A stretch of 64,000 bases of DNA, from assembly GCA_036280655.1 (NCBI GenBank), contig DASUQI010000037.1:19819-83818 (forward strand). Reading direction: 5' to 3'. Positions 35,068-44,102 of the stretch are shown here, one piece after another (positions within the stretch are counted from its first letter, which is position 1; each line of letters starts with the position of its first letter). The notes under the pieces are model-generated. The model was not told the origin of the DNA. It worked only from the letters and a program-made list of their open reading frames with translations, and ran no database searches. Source of the stretch: DASSJM01 sp036280655 (GTDB lineage Bacteria > Actinomycetota > UBA4738 > HRBIN12). Made by a program: the position numbers and the translations under genes.

Positions 35068-35427
35068 TCAGCCCTCGCCGACGACCGTTCGCAGCGCCGC
35101 GTCGAACGAGTCCTCGAACGCGACCACGTCCCGGGCACCGGCCATCGTGAGGACGCCGCGGACCCGCGACCCCTCCGGGGCCACCACGGCGAGCCGCTGC
35201 TCGCGCCAGCGGAGGCGTTCGGCCATCTCGCCCAGCATGCGGATGCCGGCGCTGTCCAGGTAACTCACACCCGTCAGGTCGACGACCATCCCCGCGGCGG
35301 TGTTCGGGACCGCGTCGAGCATGGAACGCTCGAGCGTCGCCGCGTTCGACAGGTCGATCTCGCCGGTGACGCGGGCCACGACCGCGCCGTCCTGCTCCTC
35401 CACGGCGAGGTCGGCGAGCCGGCTCAC
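35068..35427 (-). CDS. STAS-domain anti-sigma factor antagonist
   Basis: A 119-residue single STAS domain. The GTG at 35427 overlaps the PP2C gene stop (GTGA), supporting it over a longer frame. The phosphorylation-site helix is SYLDSAGIRML, with the acceptor Ser in DSAG. Preceded by ARVTGEIDLSNAATLE, typical of RsbV/SpoIIAA. It should be the substrate of the phosphatase and kinase-like domains of the preceding gene. Confidence 0.92.
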   Translation of the reverse strand: MSRLADLAVEEQDGAVVARVTGEIDLSNAATLERSMLDAVPNTAAGMVVDLTGVSYLDSAGIRMLGEMAERLRWREQRLAVVAPEGSRVRGVLTMAGARDVVAFEDSFDAALRTVVGEG

Positions 35428-37949
35428 GGAGCGACCTTCGTTCGGACCGGTCGACGCATCCGAACCTCCGTGCCCGAGCCGCCCCGGTCGATCTCGACCG
35501 ATCCCATGCATGCCTCGATCACGGAAAGGCCTCGCCCACCGCGACCGCGGGGAGCCCGCCAGCGGCCTCGGTCGCGGACGACGACATGGACCTCGTCGTT
35601 CGAGATCGCCGCTTCCAGCTCGACCCAGGCCTTCGACGGACCGTACGCGTGACGGATGCTGTTCGCGGCCGCCTCCGAGGAGGCGAGCACCACGTCGCCC
35701 TGCACGTCGGCGGGGACGCCGGCCGCGTCGAGCCAGCGCGCGAGGCGTCGACGCATCTCCGACAGCGCGTCGGGCTCAGCGGGGATCCTCAGGCGGAGGT
35801 CGCCGGGGGGCGTGGGCGTGAGGCAGACGGCGAGCAGGGCGATGTCGTCCGAGACGTCGCCCGACACCATCGCCCCCAGGATCCGGTCGCACAGCTCTTC
35901 CGGATCGGCGTCGCGGTTGGCCTCGGCCGCCGCGATCAGCCGTCGCAGGCCCTCGTCGATCGCGAGGTCGTGCCGGTCGATCAGCCCGTCCGTGTAGAGG
36001 AGCACCATCTCGCCCGTCTCGAGCGACGCGGTCGAGGCGCCGAACCTCGCGTGCGGCCCGAAACCGAGCGGCGGGGCGAGCTCCATGTCGAGCAGTCGAG
36101 CCCCGCCCGGGCCGAGCGCGATCGGCGGCGGGTGCCCCGCGCTCACGATCGTGGCGGCGCGGGCCCCGACGTCGAGCGCGACGAGCAGGATCGTGGCCAT
36201 CTCGTCCTCGGCGACCTCGTGCATCAAGGCGTCCGTGCGCTCCGCGACCACGGTCGGCGAGTGCCCCTCGAGTGCGTACGCGCGCACGGCCGTCCGCAGC
36301 TGCCCCATCAGACTCGCGGCATCGAGCCCGTGGCCGGCGACGTCGCCGATCACCAGGACGACCCGCTCGCCCCCGAGCGCGATCACGTCGTACCAGTCGC
36401 CCCCGGCCGCGACGCCGAGCTCCGCCGGCATGTACCGGGCCGCGATGAGCACGCCGTCCATCTCCGGGAACGACGACGGGAGCAACGAACGCTGGAGGGT
36501 GTCGGCGATCCGGTGCTCGCGTTCGAACTCGTGGCGTTCGGTCACGTCCTGCACGGTGCCGAACATCCGCACGGGCGTCCCGTCGTCGGCGAGCGAGAAC
36601 CGCGCCCTCGCGTGGAGGTGCTTCGTCCGTCCGTCGGGCAGCTCGATCCGGTAATCCACGTCCGGCACGTCGGCGCGGCGCTGCTCGAGCGCGACCTCGG
36701 TGGTGCGGCGGATGCGTGCCCGGTCCGCCTCCGCGACGAATCCGATCGCCTTGTCGAACGTCACCGGGAACGCGCCGGGCTCGACGCCGTGGATCCGGAA
36801 CATCTCCTCCGACCACGACACCTCTCCGCTCGCGAGGTCCCATTCCCACGCCCCGATCCCCGCCACCTCGTGGGCTTCGGCGAGTTGCCGTTCGCTGCGG
36901 CGGAGCTTGGACTCGGCTTCCCGTCGCTCGGCGATCTGCGCGGCGAGCCGCTGGTTCGCGTCGGAGAGCTCCGTCGTCCGTCGTTGCACGCGGGCCTCGA
37001 GGTCCGCCGCGCCGCGTTCGAGGGCCTCCCGCGACCGGGCGCGCTCGGAGACGAGCGCGGCGAGGAAGAACGCGGTGAACGCGACGGTGGCGTTGAAGCC
37101 CAGGAGGGTGATCATCCGGTCGACGAGGTCAGTACCTTGGAATGGTCCCCGGTCCCCGACCGCCGCCCAGGTCGCCGCGCTGGAGACCAGCAGTGCGGCC
37201 GGCGCCGCCCCCGACTGCTCGAAGCGCCACGACGCCCAGCCGACGAACGGCAGCGCGACGAAGAGCAACGAGACGTCGGCCGTCACGGCGAACAGCGCGA
37301 CGCCCGCGAGGACCGCGAGCACGACGAACAGCTCCAGCAGTTCGAGCCGGCGGGGCGGAAGGTAGCGGTGGTGGGCTCGGTTCCACGCCACCAGGAGGAA
37401 CGGCGCGACCACCAGAACCCCCATCGAGTCGCCCGCCCACCACACGGACCACGAGGTCCAGAACTCGCCCGATGCGAGCTGATCGGACAAGACGAGCGAC
37501 GCCGCCCCGATCGTCGCGCTCAGGAGCATGCTCGAGAGCGCCGCGAACAGGAGCACGACGACGTCGCGGGGCCGGTCGAGCTCGGTCCGGAACCGGGCGC
37601 GCCGGAGGATCCACACGGTGAGCAGCGGGGCGAGCGTGTTCCCGACCGCAGTGATGACGGCCGCGAACGGCGACTCTGTGATCGGGAGGTTGACGGCCAG
37701 AGCGCCGATCGCGATGCCCGGCCACCACCGGGTGCCGAAGAGCAGCAGCACGGCCACCGCGATACCCGTCGGCGGCCAGAGCGGCGTGATGTTCTCCTCG
37801 ACGAGCGCGAGGCGGAGGCTGAAGAAGGCCGCCAGCCCGTAGACGCCCGCGAGCAGCGCGAAGCCCCCGATGGTTCTGAGGGTGCGGCGTCGCGTGTCGT
37901 CCTCGGGGCGCACGTTCCCCGCCGTGCCGTTTCCCCTGTTCGCGTCCAC
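35424..37949 (-). CDS. MASE1-PAS-PP2C phosphatase-HATPase sensor regulator
   Basis: An 841-residue protein from the GTG at 37949 (a longer frame upstream has no signal and enters the divergent gene). Domains: MASE1 membrane sensor with about eight TMs (residues ~30-310, TPLWPPTGIAVAVLLLFG, WWAGDSMGVLVVAPFLLVAW), coiled coil, PAS (~380-485, GAWEWDLASGEVSWSEEM), PP2C/SpoIIE (~500-690, AAGGDWYDVIAL, VIGDVAGHGLDAA, DDIALLAVCL) and a C-terminal RsbW-like HATPase (EAAANSIRHAYG). Phosphatase and anti-sigma kinase-like domains are thus in one polypeptide. The STAS gene overlaps it, forming a partner-switching module. Confidence 0.9.
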   Translation of the reverse strand: MDANRGNGTAGNVRPEDDTRRRTLRTIGGFALLAGVYGLAAFFSLRLALVEENITPLWPPTGIAVAVLLLFGTRWWPGIAIGALAVNLPITESPFAAVITAVGNTLAPLLTVWILRRARFRTELDRPRDVVVLLFAALSSMLLSATIGAASLVLSDQLASGEFWTSWSVWWAGDSMGVLVVAPFLLVAWNRAHHRYLPPRRLELLELFVVLAVLAGVALFAVTADVSLLFVALPFVGWASWRFEQSGAAPAALLVSSAATWAAVGDRGPFQGTDLVDRMITLLGFNATVAFTAFFLAALVSERARSREALERGAADLEARVQRRTTELSDANQRLAAQIAERREAESKLRRSERQLAEAHEVAGIGAWEWDLASGEVSWSEEMFRIHGVEPGAFPVTFDKAIGFVAEADRARIRRTTEVALEQRRADVPDVDYRIELPDGRTKHLHARARFSLADDGTPVRMFGTVQDVTERHEFEREHRIADTLQRSLLPSSFPEMDGVLIAARYMPAELGVAAGGDWYDVIALGGERVVLVIGDVAGHGLDAASLMGQLRTAVRAYALEGHSPTVVAERTDALMHEVAEDEMATILLVALDVGARAATIVSAGHPPPIALGPGGARLLDMELAPPLGFGPHARFGASTASLETGEMVLLYTDGLIDRHDLAIDEGLRRLIAAAEANRDADPEELCDRILGAMVSGDVSDDIALLAVCLTPTPPGDLRLRIPAEPDALSEMRRRLARWLDAAGVPADVQGDVVLASSEAAANSIRHAYGPSKAWVELEAAISNDEVHVVVRDRGRWRAPRGRGGRGLSVIEACMGSVEIDRGGSGTEVRMRRPVRTKVAP

Positions 37950-38102
37950 GGTGGCGCCACCATGCCCCAGAACGGCCCGGTGCGCCAACCCTCGCGCGGC
38001 CTCACGCCTCCGATGCGGTTCAGATCGGGACGATCGTCCCGAGGCCGAACGGCGCACCGCCCGACGGTAGGCTGAGGCCATCGAGGCGCCGAGGAGGAAC
38101 CC

Positions 38103-39223
38103 ATCGACCGACGGGACGAGCTCATCCGTGCCGGCGTGGAGGTCGCCTCCGAGCACGACCTCTCGGCGATCCTTCGGCGAATCGTCGAGCTCGCGTCCAG
38201 CTGACCGACGCGCGGTACGGCGCGCTCGGCGTCCTCGGTGCCAACGGCGGGCTGTCGGATTTCATCAGCACCGGCGTGACCGACGAGCAGCGCGCCGCGA
38301 TCGGCGATCCCCCGCACGGCCGGGGGATCCTCGGACTGCTCGTCAGCGAGGCGCGGCCACTGCGCCTGCGCAATATCGCCGATCATCCGAGCTCCGTCGG
38401 GTTCCCGCCGAACCACCCGCCGATGCGGTCGTTCCTCGGCGCTCCGGTGAGCGCCCGGGGCAGCGTCTTCGGCAACATCTACCTCACCGACAAGCAGGGG
38501 GCGGTCGAGTTCGACGAGGGCGACGAGGAGACCCTGGTCGTGCTGGCGACGCAAGCCGGCGTCGCGATCGAGAACGTCCGACTGCTGGAGGAGACGGAGA
38601 GCGCGCAGGAGCGGCTCCGGGAACTGTCCGTCCTCGAGGACCGGGAGCGGATCGCGCGGGAGTTGCACGACGGCGTGATCCAGTCGCTGTTCGCCGCCGG
38701 CATGAGCCTCCAGGGAGCGGCCGCGATGACGGCGACGCCAACCTCGGCGGGCCGGATCGAAGGCGTGGTCACGGACCTCGACCGGACGATCGGCGATCTC
38801 CGCAACTACATCTTCGGGCTCCGGCCGGGTCCGCTCGCCGACCGCGAGCTCGACCGGGCACTGCGCGACCTCGCGGAGGACTTCCAGGAGCGGACCGGGA
38901 TCGTGACCGTCGTCGAGGTGCAGCCGGCGACCGCCGCCGCGATCTCTGCCGAGGCGGGCGACGTGCTCCAGATCGTCCGCGAGGCGCTCTCCAACGTCGG
39001 GCGTCACTCCGGGGCGGAGACGTGCCGGCTCGTGCTCCGGCAGGCGAACGGGATCGCCACGCTCGAGGTCGACGACGACGGCGCGGGCTTCGGTTCGGCG
39101 TCAGTGGAAGGCAGCGGCCTCCCCAACCTCCGTGCACGCGCCGAGCGCATCGGCGCGACGCTCGCGATCGACAGCTCGGGCAACGGGACCACCGTGCGCC
39201 TCGAGATCCCCCTTCTGCGCTGA
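38103..39223 (+). pseudogene. GAF-domain histidine kinase (DevS-like), frameshifted and without a normal start codon
   Basis: Reads as a NarX/DevS-type kinase. The N-terminal frame begins at 38103 with ATC GAC CGA CGG, 5 nt after a perfect AGGAGG, where homologues have ATG: the start codon seems changed. This frame gives IDRRDELIRAGVEVA and stops at 38202. The GAF domain continues one frame over from CTG 38201 (LTDARYGALGVLG), so one base is missing near 38196-38200. The rest is intact: GAF to about 38600, HisKA_3 with ERIARELHDGVIQSLFAAGM, and HATPase (EALSNVGRHSGAE, VDDDGAGF). It can be a pseudogene or hold consensus errors. It is divergent from the PP2C gene. Confidence 0.85.
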
Positions 39224-39292
39224 CCGGAAGCCCCGTCCCCGGCGGGACCAGGAGCCCTCCTCCATGTGGCCCCGGTCCGGGACGATCGACGC

Positions 39293-39778
39293 GTGTTCGT
39301 CCGGTACTTCGTCGAGCTGCCGCTGGCGCACGAGATCGTGGCCGAGCGCCTGGAGGCCGACCCGCAGTCGTGGCTCCCGCCGATCGCCGGATCCACGAGC
39401 GAAGACGGCGAGGCCCTGCTCGCCGAGGTCGGCTTCGGCGAGCGGCCGCGCATCGCGCGACGCGTGGTCGTCGAGACCGGGACCGTCGCCCACCTCGGCG
39501 GGACCACGGTCCTGCCCTTCACCTGGATTGCCTCGAGCGGCGCGGCGCTCTTCCCGCGGCTCGCGGCCGACCTCGAGGTCGCGCCGATCCTGCCGACGCG
39601 GACATAGCTCGCGATCAGCGCGGTGTACGAGCCACCCCTCGGCCTCGTGGGCCGGGCGGCCGACCGCGCGCTCCTGCACCGGGTCGCCGAGGCGACCTTC
39701 AAGGACTTCCTCGAGCGGGTCGCGACCCGGCTCGCCGAACGCGCCGGCGACGAACGGCCGGCGTCCGTGTCTGGGTAG
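39293..39778 (+). pseudogene. SRPBCC-like hypothetical protein interrupted by an amber codon
   Basis: A ~160-codon frame starting VFVRYFVELPLAHEIVAERL, with a TAG at 39605-39607 after LPTRT. The same frame continues coherently (LAISAVYEPPLGLVGRAADR, ATFKDFLERVATRLAER) to the TAG at 39776. The C-terminal half resembles actinobacterial SRPBCC-type proteins linked to DevS-like systems. A single C-to-T change (CAG to TAG) would explain the lesion. It lies between the damaged kinase and the damaged regulator. Confidence 0.75.
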
Positions 39779-39779
39779 C

Positions 39780-40451
39780 ATGGCGACGATGACGAAGGCG
39801 CCGCCGCTCCGCGTGATGCTCGTCGACGACCACGAGGTCGTGCGGGACGGCATCCGCGCGATGCTCGAACCCGAGGAGGACGTCGTCGTCACGGCCGAGG
39901 CCGGAACGGTCCGCGAGGCCGTGGACGAGGCCTCGCGCACCCGTCCGGACGTGATCGTGATGGACGTGCGGCTCGCGGACGGCAGCGGGATCGAGGCAAC
40001 GCGCGAGATCCGCGCGATGCTGCCCGAAACGCGCGTGCTGATGCTGACGTCGTTCGCCGACGACGAGGCCCTGTTCCTCGATCATGGCCGGCGCGTCGGG
40101 GTACGTGCTCAAGCAGGTCCGCTCTGGCGAGCTGCTCCGGGCGATCAAGCAGGTGGGCGACGGCCGCTCGCTCCTGGATCCCGAGGTCACCGGCTCGGTC
40201 CTCGAGCGTCTGCGGAAGGGCAAGCACCTCCTGAAGGACGAGCGGCTCGCCAGGCTGTCTCCACAGGAGGAGCGAATCCTCAACATGGTCGCGGAGGGCC
40301 GGACGAACAAGGAGATCGGCGACGAGCTCGGCCTGGCCGAGACCGTCAAGAACTACGTCTCGAGCATCCGTCTAAGCTCGACGTCGCGAGACGAGCCGAG
40401 GCGGCCGCTTATCTGGCAAGGCACACGACCACGCCGGGCTCGGTCGAGTAG
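39780..40451 (+). pseudogene. NarL/DevR-type response regulator with at least two frameshifts
   Basis: The receiver domain is intact at first (VMLVDDHEVVRDGIRAML, phosphoacceptor Asp in VIVMDVRLADGSG, LTSFADDEALF). The frame then breaks near 40080, where two bases seem missing before ATC ATG GCC, and continues as IMAGASGYVLKQV and the LuxR HTH (LARLSPQEERILNMVAEGRT, GLAETVKNYVSSI). There a codon also seems missing in LAE-TVKNYV. A further one-base loss near 40369 precedes SKLDVARRAEAAAYLAR. All three lesions are deletions. The cognate kinase upstream is also broken. Confidence 0.85.
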
Positions 40452-40495
40452 CCGGCAGAGCGTTCTCCGCGATCGCCTTCGTATGCTCGGTTGTC

Positions 40496-41164
40496 GTGTC
40501 GAGACTCGCCAATGTTGCGGTTCCCTGCTCTGTTGCCGTCCTCCTGCTCGCGGCCTGCACGGGCGAGGACGCGACGGGACCCGCCGCGTCCGGTTCCGAT
40601 CGCTCCTCGGCATCACCATCGCCGACGCCGTCCCCCTCGGAAGGGTCCTCGCGGAGGGGCACCAGCCCGATCTTCACCACCGCCAACGAGTTCGTCCTGG
40701 CGCCAGAGGACACGCCGTACCCGTACACCAGGCCGATCTCGCCGCGGACGCGGACCCCCCTCGACGGGACGTACCTGCGGATCCTCACGATCGAGGACGT
40801 GGACGGCCTGCTGCCGTTCCGGTGCCTGCGATGTCCCCCCTTCTTCCTGAACGCCGGCGTGAGCACGATCGCCTTCCACAGGGGCAGCTACTGGCTGAAC
40901 CACCAGCTCTCGGGGTTCAAGTCGCTCGGGATGTATACGGTCGAACGGAACCGGGTCACGTTCTTCAACGACCCGTGGTGTCCGCAGGACCGGGGCACCT
41001 ACCGGTGGGACGTCCGCGATGGCGCGCTCTTCTTCGAGCCGGTCTCCGGCACGTGCGTCTACGAGGAGGCGCGGGCCAAGGACCTCACGAAGAGCCCCTG
41101 GACGAAGATCAAGCCCTGCGTCTACCTGATCGAGCACCTCTGGCCCGGCCCGATCGCCTGCTGA
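40496..41164 (+). CDS. Putative lipoprotein, 222 residues
   Basis: Has a signal peptide and lipobox (VAVLLLAACTGED, Cys21), a Ser/Pro-rich linker (SPSPTPSPSEGSS) and a compact Cys-containing domain: CLRCPPFFLNAG, YWLNHQLSGFKSLGMYTV, DPWCPQDRGTYRWDV, SGTCVYEEARAKDL, KPCVYLIEHLW. Six cysteines in the mature domain suggest disulphides. I recognise no family, although the HYxLxD-like ending resembles secreted lipocalin-sized domains. No frameshift is visible. Confidence 0.8.
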   Translation: MSRLANVAVPCSVAVLLLAACTGEDATGPAASGSDRSSASPSPTPSPSEGSSRRGTSPIFTTANEFVLAPEDTPYPYTRPISPRTRTPLDGTYLRILTIEDVDGLLPFRCLRCPPFFLNAGVSTIAFHRGSYWLNHQLSGFKSLGMYTVERNRVTFFNDPWCPQDRGTYRWDVRDGALFFEPVSGTCVYEEARAKDLTKSPWTKIKPCVYLIEHLWPGPIAC

Positions 41165-41309
41165 GGGCCAGCTCGGGCGACACACTGCGGATCCGTTGCC
41201 GGCGGGAGGCGTAACACGTCGCCAGAGCGAGCGGCGCGGCCCACGGAGACCTCCACCGTTCACCTAGAGTTCATCGGTCGATGACGCGATCCGAACCCGA
41301 CCCGATGCC

Positions 41310-41810
41310 GTGAAGGAAGCGGCTCCCATCCTTCGAGGGCTGACCGTCGAGGACGCCGCAGCATGTGACGCGATCGTCGCCGGCCTGCCGTATCACTTCG
41401 GGAACGAGCGCGGCGTCGCCGCGTGCGCGGAGGCCGTTCGTAGCCAGGAAGGGTTCGTCGCGGCGATCGACGAGCGGGTCGTCGGCTTCCTCACGTTCGA
41501 GGCTCACTCGGCCGAGAGCGTTGAGATCACGTGGATGGCCGTGCACGCCGAGCATCGTCGGCGTGGCATCGGACGTTCGATGATCGAGCACGCATCCGCC
41601 AACCTGGCCGCGCGGGGCGTCCGGTTCGTCTCCGTCCTCACGCTTGGACCCTCCGTCCCTGAGGACGTCCCGGACGGGTACGACGGAACCCGGCGCTTCT
41701 ATCGAGCGGTTGGGTTCACGCCCTTGCGCGAGCTGGATCTGCGCTCCTGGGACGACGAGTCGGCGCTGCTCCTGGTCCGCGCACTCGGTCCGAGCCACAC
41801 GATCGAGTGA
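41310..41810 (+). CDS. GNAT family N-acetyltransferase
   Basis: A 166-residue acetyltransferase. The acetyl-CoA loop is visible in EHRRRGIGRSMIEHA, with ITWMAVHAEHR before it and GTRRFYRAVGFTPLRELD after. The start is GTG at 41310. It converges on a DHFR-family pseudogene. Substrate unknown. Confidence 0.9.
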   Translation: MKEAAPILRGLTVEDAAACDAIVAGLPYHFGNERGVAACAEAVRSQEGFVAAIDERVVGFLTFEAHSAESVEITWMAVHAEHRRRGIGRSMIEHASANLAARGVRFVSVLTLGPSVPEDVPDGYDGTRRFYRAVGFTPLRELDLRSWDDESALLLVRALGPSHTIE

Positions 41811-41817
41811 TCGATCG

Positions 41818-42330
41818 GTTGCGTAGATCATGGACAGCCGGTCGTGTTCCCTTGGCTCGACGGACAGGAGCCTTAGGTACCGCCGATCGGTCACGCTTCC
41901 GAACAGAGGCTTCCCTCCACCAAGGAGCACGGGGTTCACGATGAGCCGGATGTCATCGATCAACCCGATGTTGATCATGCTAGAGACGAGCAGCGCTCCT
42001 CCAACCACGTAGATGTTCTTGCCGGAGTGCTCTTTCAGCTTCCGGATCTCTCGAGGTCCGGCGCGACGCGTGAGTTACTCCACGCAACATCCATCGGCTT
42101 GCGAGAGACGACGATGTGGGGCCTCCTGGACGCCCACGTCGCATATTCGATCTCCTTGGGCGTCGCCGGCTTCCCGCTCAAAGGCAGCGAGGCTTCGGGG
42201 TCTTCCAAGACCGCCGTCCAGTACTCCTCCCAGCCCGGATGGAAGGACCGGTGGGTTGGCGAAGCATCCTCGCGATGCCGGGCGGATCTGAGCTTGCCCT
42301 CTGGCAAGCGAAGCGCTGACGAGGGCATCG
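41818..42330 (-). pseudogene. DHFR/RibD-C family reductase remnant, frameshifted and 5'-truncated
   Basis: Two frames together give a DHFR-family C-terminal two-thirds. The N-terminal fragment reads FHPGWEEYWTAVLEDPE, KPATPKEIEYATWASRRPHI and SNSRVAPDLE, then hits TGA. The other frame picks up at EIRKLKEHSGKNIYVVGG and continues SSMINIGLIDDIRLIVNPVL, LLGGGKPLFGSV. One G is missing near 42047-42052. The N-terminal nucleotide-binding region (first ~60-70 residues) is absent, and the fragment abuts the tRNA-derived direct repeat at 42336. The natural stop codon is also not evident. Confidence 0.8.
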
Positions 42331-42335
42331 TCGCG

Positions 42336-42380
42336 TGGTGGGCGCTAGAGGAATTGAACCTCTGACCTCTTCCGCGTCAA
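42336..42380 (-). repeat. Left copy of 45-bp tRNA-Val(GAC) 3'-end repeat (att-like site)
   Basis: Identical over 45 bp to 49204-49248. It corresponds to the CCA end, acceptor 3' strand, T arm, variable loop and part of the anticodon arm of tRNA-Val(GAC). The 5' half of the tRNA is missing here, so this is not a functional gene. This is the distal att-type copy expected after integration into a tRNA 3' end. Confidence 0.9.
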
Positions 42381-42583
42381 AGAACGAACAGGCAACGCTG
42401 TGACCAGCGCTCTCGCAGTTCAGTGGCCGTTGGAGGAGCCACAGATGTACCGCTGGGTACAGCCTGGTCCCGTCGGCTCCTGACCAGATATTGACCGACA
42501 GTCCCTCGCTCGATCGGATGGCTCCTGAGCGGGCACATCATTCCCGGGTCACAGGAGACGCGAAGTGTTCCTCCACCGTCCGA

Positions 42584-43063
42584 CTAGCCTCGTAGGGCGG
42601 CGAGGCGAGGCGAGAGCATTCCAAAGAGCGTCGAAACCAGCTGCATACCGTTAAGGATGATCGCCAGCATCGCCAACGTGCGACCGAGACGGTCCGAGGC
42701 TCGGACCTCACCCCAGATCGCGAAGATCAGCCCGACGGCATATCCCGCCGGCATGAGGATCAGCCCGGCCGCCCCGGAAGGGACCGGGGCAATCCATCCC
42801 CAGAACCATCCCAGGAGGAGCGAGGCCCAAACTATCGGTGGGACTGCCGGACGCCTGTCCGTCTCGGAGGGTTTGAAAGGAGCGGGAACGCGCTCGGAGG
42901 TCGGCAGAACGCCGTTCGGTCCCCACACATCGCCCAACCGCGAGGCCCCGACCGGCGCCCTTGGCGCAGCCCACGCGGGAGCCTCGGCGGGATTCTTGTG
43001 GCATGTGGGACAGACGGTCGCCTCGTCCCGCAGTTCCTCGGCGCAGTGCGGACACACCTTCAC
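42584..43063 (-). CDS. Zinc-ribbon membrane protein, 159 residues
   Basis: An N-terminal zinc ribbon (CPHCAEELRDEATVCPTCHKN, two CxxC pairs), a Pro-rich linker, then three hydrophobic segments (IVWASLLLGWFWGWI, GLILMPAGYAVGLIFAIWG, LAMLAIILNGMQLVSTLF). The layout is common in Actinobacteria and Firmicutes 'zinc-ribbon domain-containing protein' genes. Function unknown. First gene inside the island; not frameshifted. Confidence 0.85.
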   Translation of the reverse strand: MKVCPHCAEELRDEATVCPTCHKNPAEAPAWAAPRAPVGASRLGDVWGPNGVLPTSERVPAPFKPSETDRRPAVPPIVWASLLLGWFWGWIAPVPSGAAGLILMPAGYAVGLIFAIWGEVRASDRLGRTLAMLAIILNGMQLVSTLFGMLSPRLAALRG

Positions 43064-43120
43064 GCTGATTGTTTCGGCACGCGGTCGCGGTTGCCTTACG
43101 GAAGGGTCCGCCGCCGGCGG

Positions 43121-43699
43121 TTAGGCCGGCTCGCCGATGAAGCGACGGTAGCGGTCGCGGCACTCAACTGCCGGCTCGCCAGATCGGAACAGGAATGAGA
43201 CGGGCGAGAGCTCGCCGCTTCTGTCGTGGCGCTTCAACACCACGGCGTACCGCTCCTCCTGGGAAGTCTCTAACTCGCGGATTGGGTCGATCAGCGCGTC
43301 GGCCACCTCGAGACCGTCTTCGTCGACGATCACGGCATGCGTGATGCTCTCGCGGGGGAGGCGTGCGAATTCGGCCTCGGGATCGTGGTTCCAGTTATCG
43401 AGCAGCACGAAGTCCTGAGCCGTAACCGCGACCAGAATCGAGCGGAACTCTCCGTCGACCCGAGCGAGGCCCGAGAAGAACGTGGCCTCCGATGCAATCG
43501 CTCGGAGTTTCTCGGTCCGACGCATAGCCGCCTCATGGCGGAGGGCCTCATCCTCCGTGAGGGATGCCATCGCCGCGCGGGCGTCATCGAGCTCGAGGTC
43601 GTGCAGGCCACCCCAAATCACGTACGCGACGCCGGCACGTCTCGCACCTGGGAGAACATTGCCCAAGGCTGACCCGATCGCCTCAATCGCGTCGCTCAT
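43121..43699 (-). CDS. Hypothetical protein, 192 residues
   Basis: No family recognised. The sequence starts MSDAIEAIGSALGNVLPGARR, has a charged helical segment (DEALRHEAAMRRTEKLRAIA) and then strand-rich stretches (RSILVAVTAQDFVLLDNWNHD, THAVIVDEDGLEVADALI, ERYAVVLKRHDRSGELSPV) that look like a PH-like or roadblock-like small beta domain. Cytoplasmic, no TM. Intact, with good codon usage. Confidence 0.75.
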   Translation of the reverse strand: MSDAIEAIGSALGNVLPGARRAGVAYVIWGGLHDLELDDARAAMASLTEDEALRHEAAMRRTEKLRAIASEATFFSGLARVDGEFRSILVAVTAQDFVLLDNWNHDPEAEFARLPRESITHAVIVDEDGLEVADALIDPIRELETSQEERYAVVLKRHDRSGELSPVSFLFRSGEPAVECRDRYRRFIGEPA

Positions 43700-43865
43700 G
43701 CGTCCCCTTCATGCGGACCTGCCTTGCGCCTATCGGAAATCATCGGCTGAGCCCCCTCCCGGCATGAATAGGCGCGTGGTCAACGACGTCCATCGTGCTT
43801 CGTTACCAAGCCGGGTGTCGCAGCTTGCGCCCGATTGAGCTGATCCACGGCTACGGGAGCGGCAC

Positions 43866-43961
43866 CTGAGCGACTGCGAGGAGGACAGGACACGGCGGGC
43901 CGTCCTGATCGGGATGCTACGGGAGATGGATGCCGAGAGTTGGCGGCTACTCCCCGTCTGA
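43866..43961 (+). other. Micro-ORF repeat copy A (DCEEDR...RAVLIGMLRE)
   Basis: In-frame plus-strand segment LSDCEEDRTRRAVLIGMLRE followed by a short tail and TGA at 43959. No convincing start codon upstream (previous in-frame stop 43836). It overlaps the 3' end of the minus-strand 51-residue ORF. One of seven related copies in this window. Confidence 0.55.
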
Positions 43962-44102
43962 CCGCACCCAACGAGCAACCGTGTCGGCCAACCCCTTCGT
44001 CGGCCACCATGTCACCATGAACAGTCGACCGGTTGAGAACCTGCCGATGACCCACCATCCGAAGTGCTTACCGCGTCGGAAGGTGGCGTTGCGGTTACTC
44101 AT
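43947..44102 (-). CDS. Small basic protein, 51 residues
   Basis: ATG at 44102 with a GGAGG SD just upstream; the product starts MSNRNATFRRGKHFGWWVIG and contains STGRLFMVTWWPTKGLAD and ARWVRSDGE. It is aromatic- and Arg-rich with no family recognised. The start codon lies within the 3' end of the kinase gene in its restored frame (ATGAGTAA), suggesting translational coupling. Too short for routine ORF calls, but spacing and coupling support it. Confidence 0.5.
   Translation of the reverse strand: MSNRNATFRRGKHFGWWVIGRFSTGRLFMVTWWPTKGLADTVARWVRSDGE

Noticed and set aside
38128..39792. 554-codon plus-strand ORF over the histidine kinase
   Set aside because: Out of frame with the recognisable GAF, HisKA and HATPase segments; low-complexity product.
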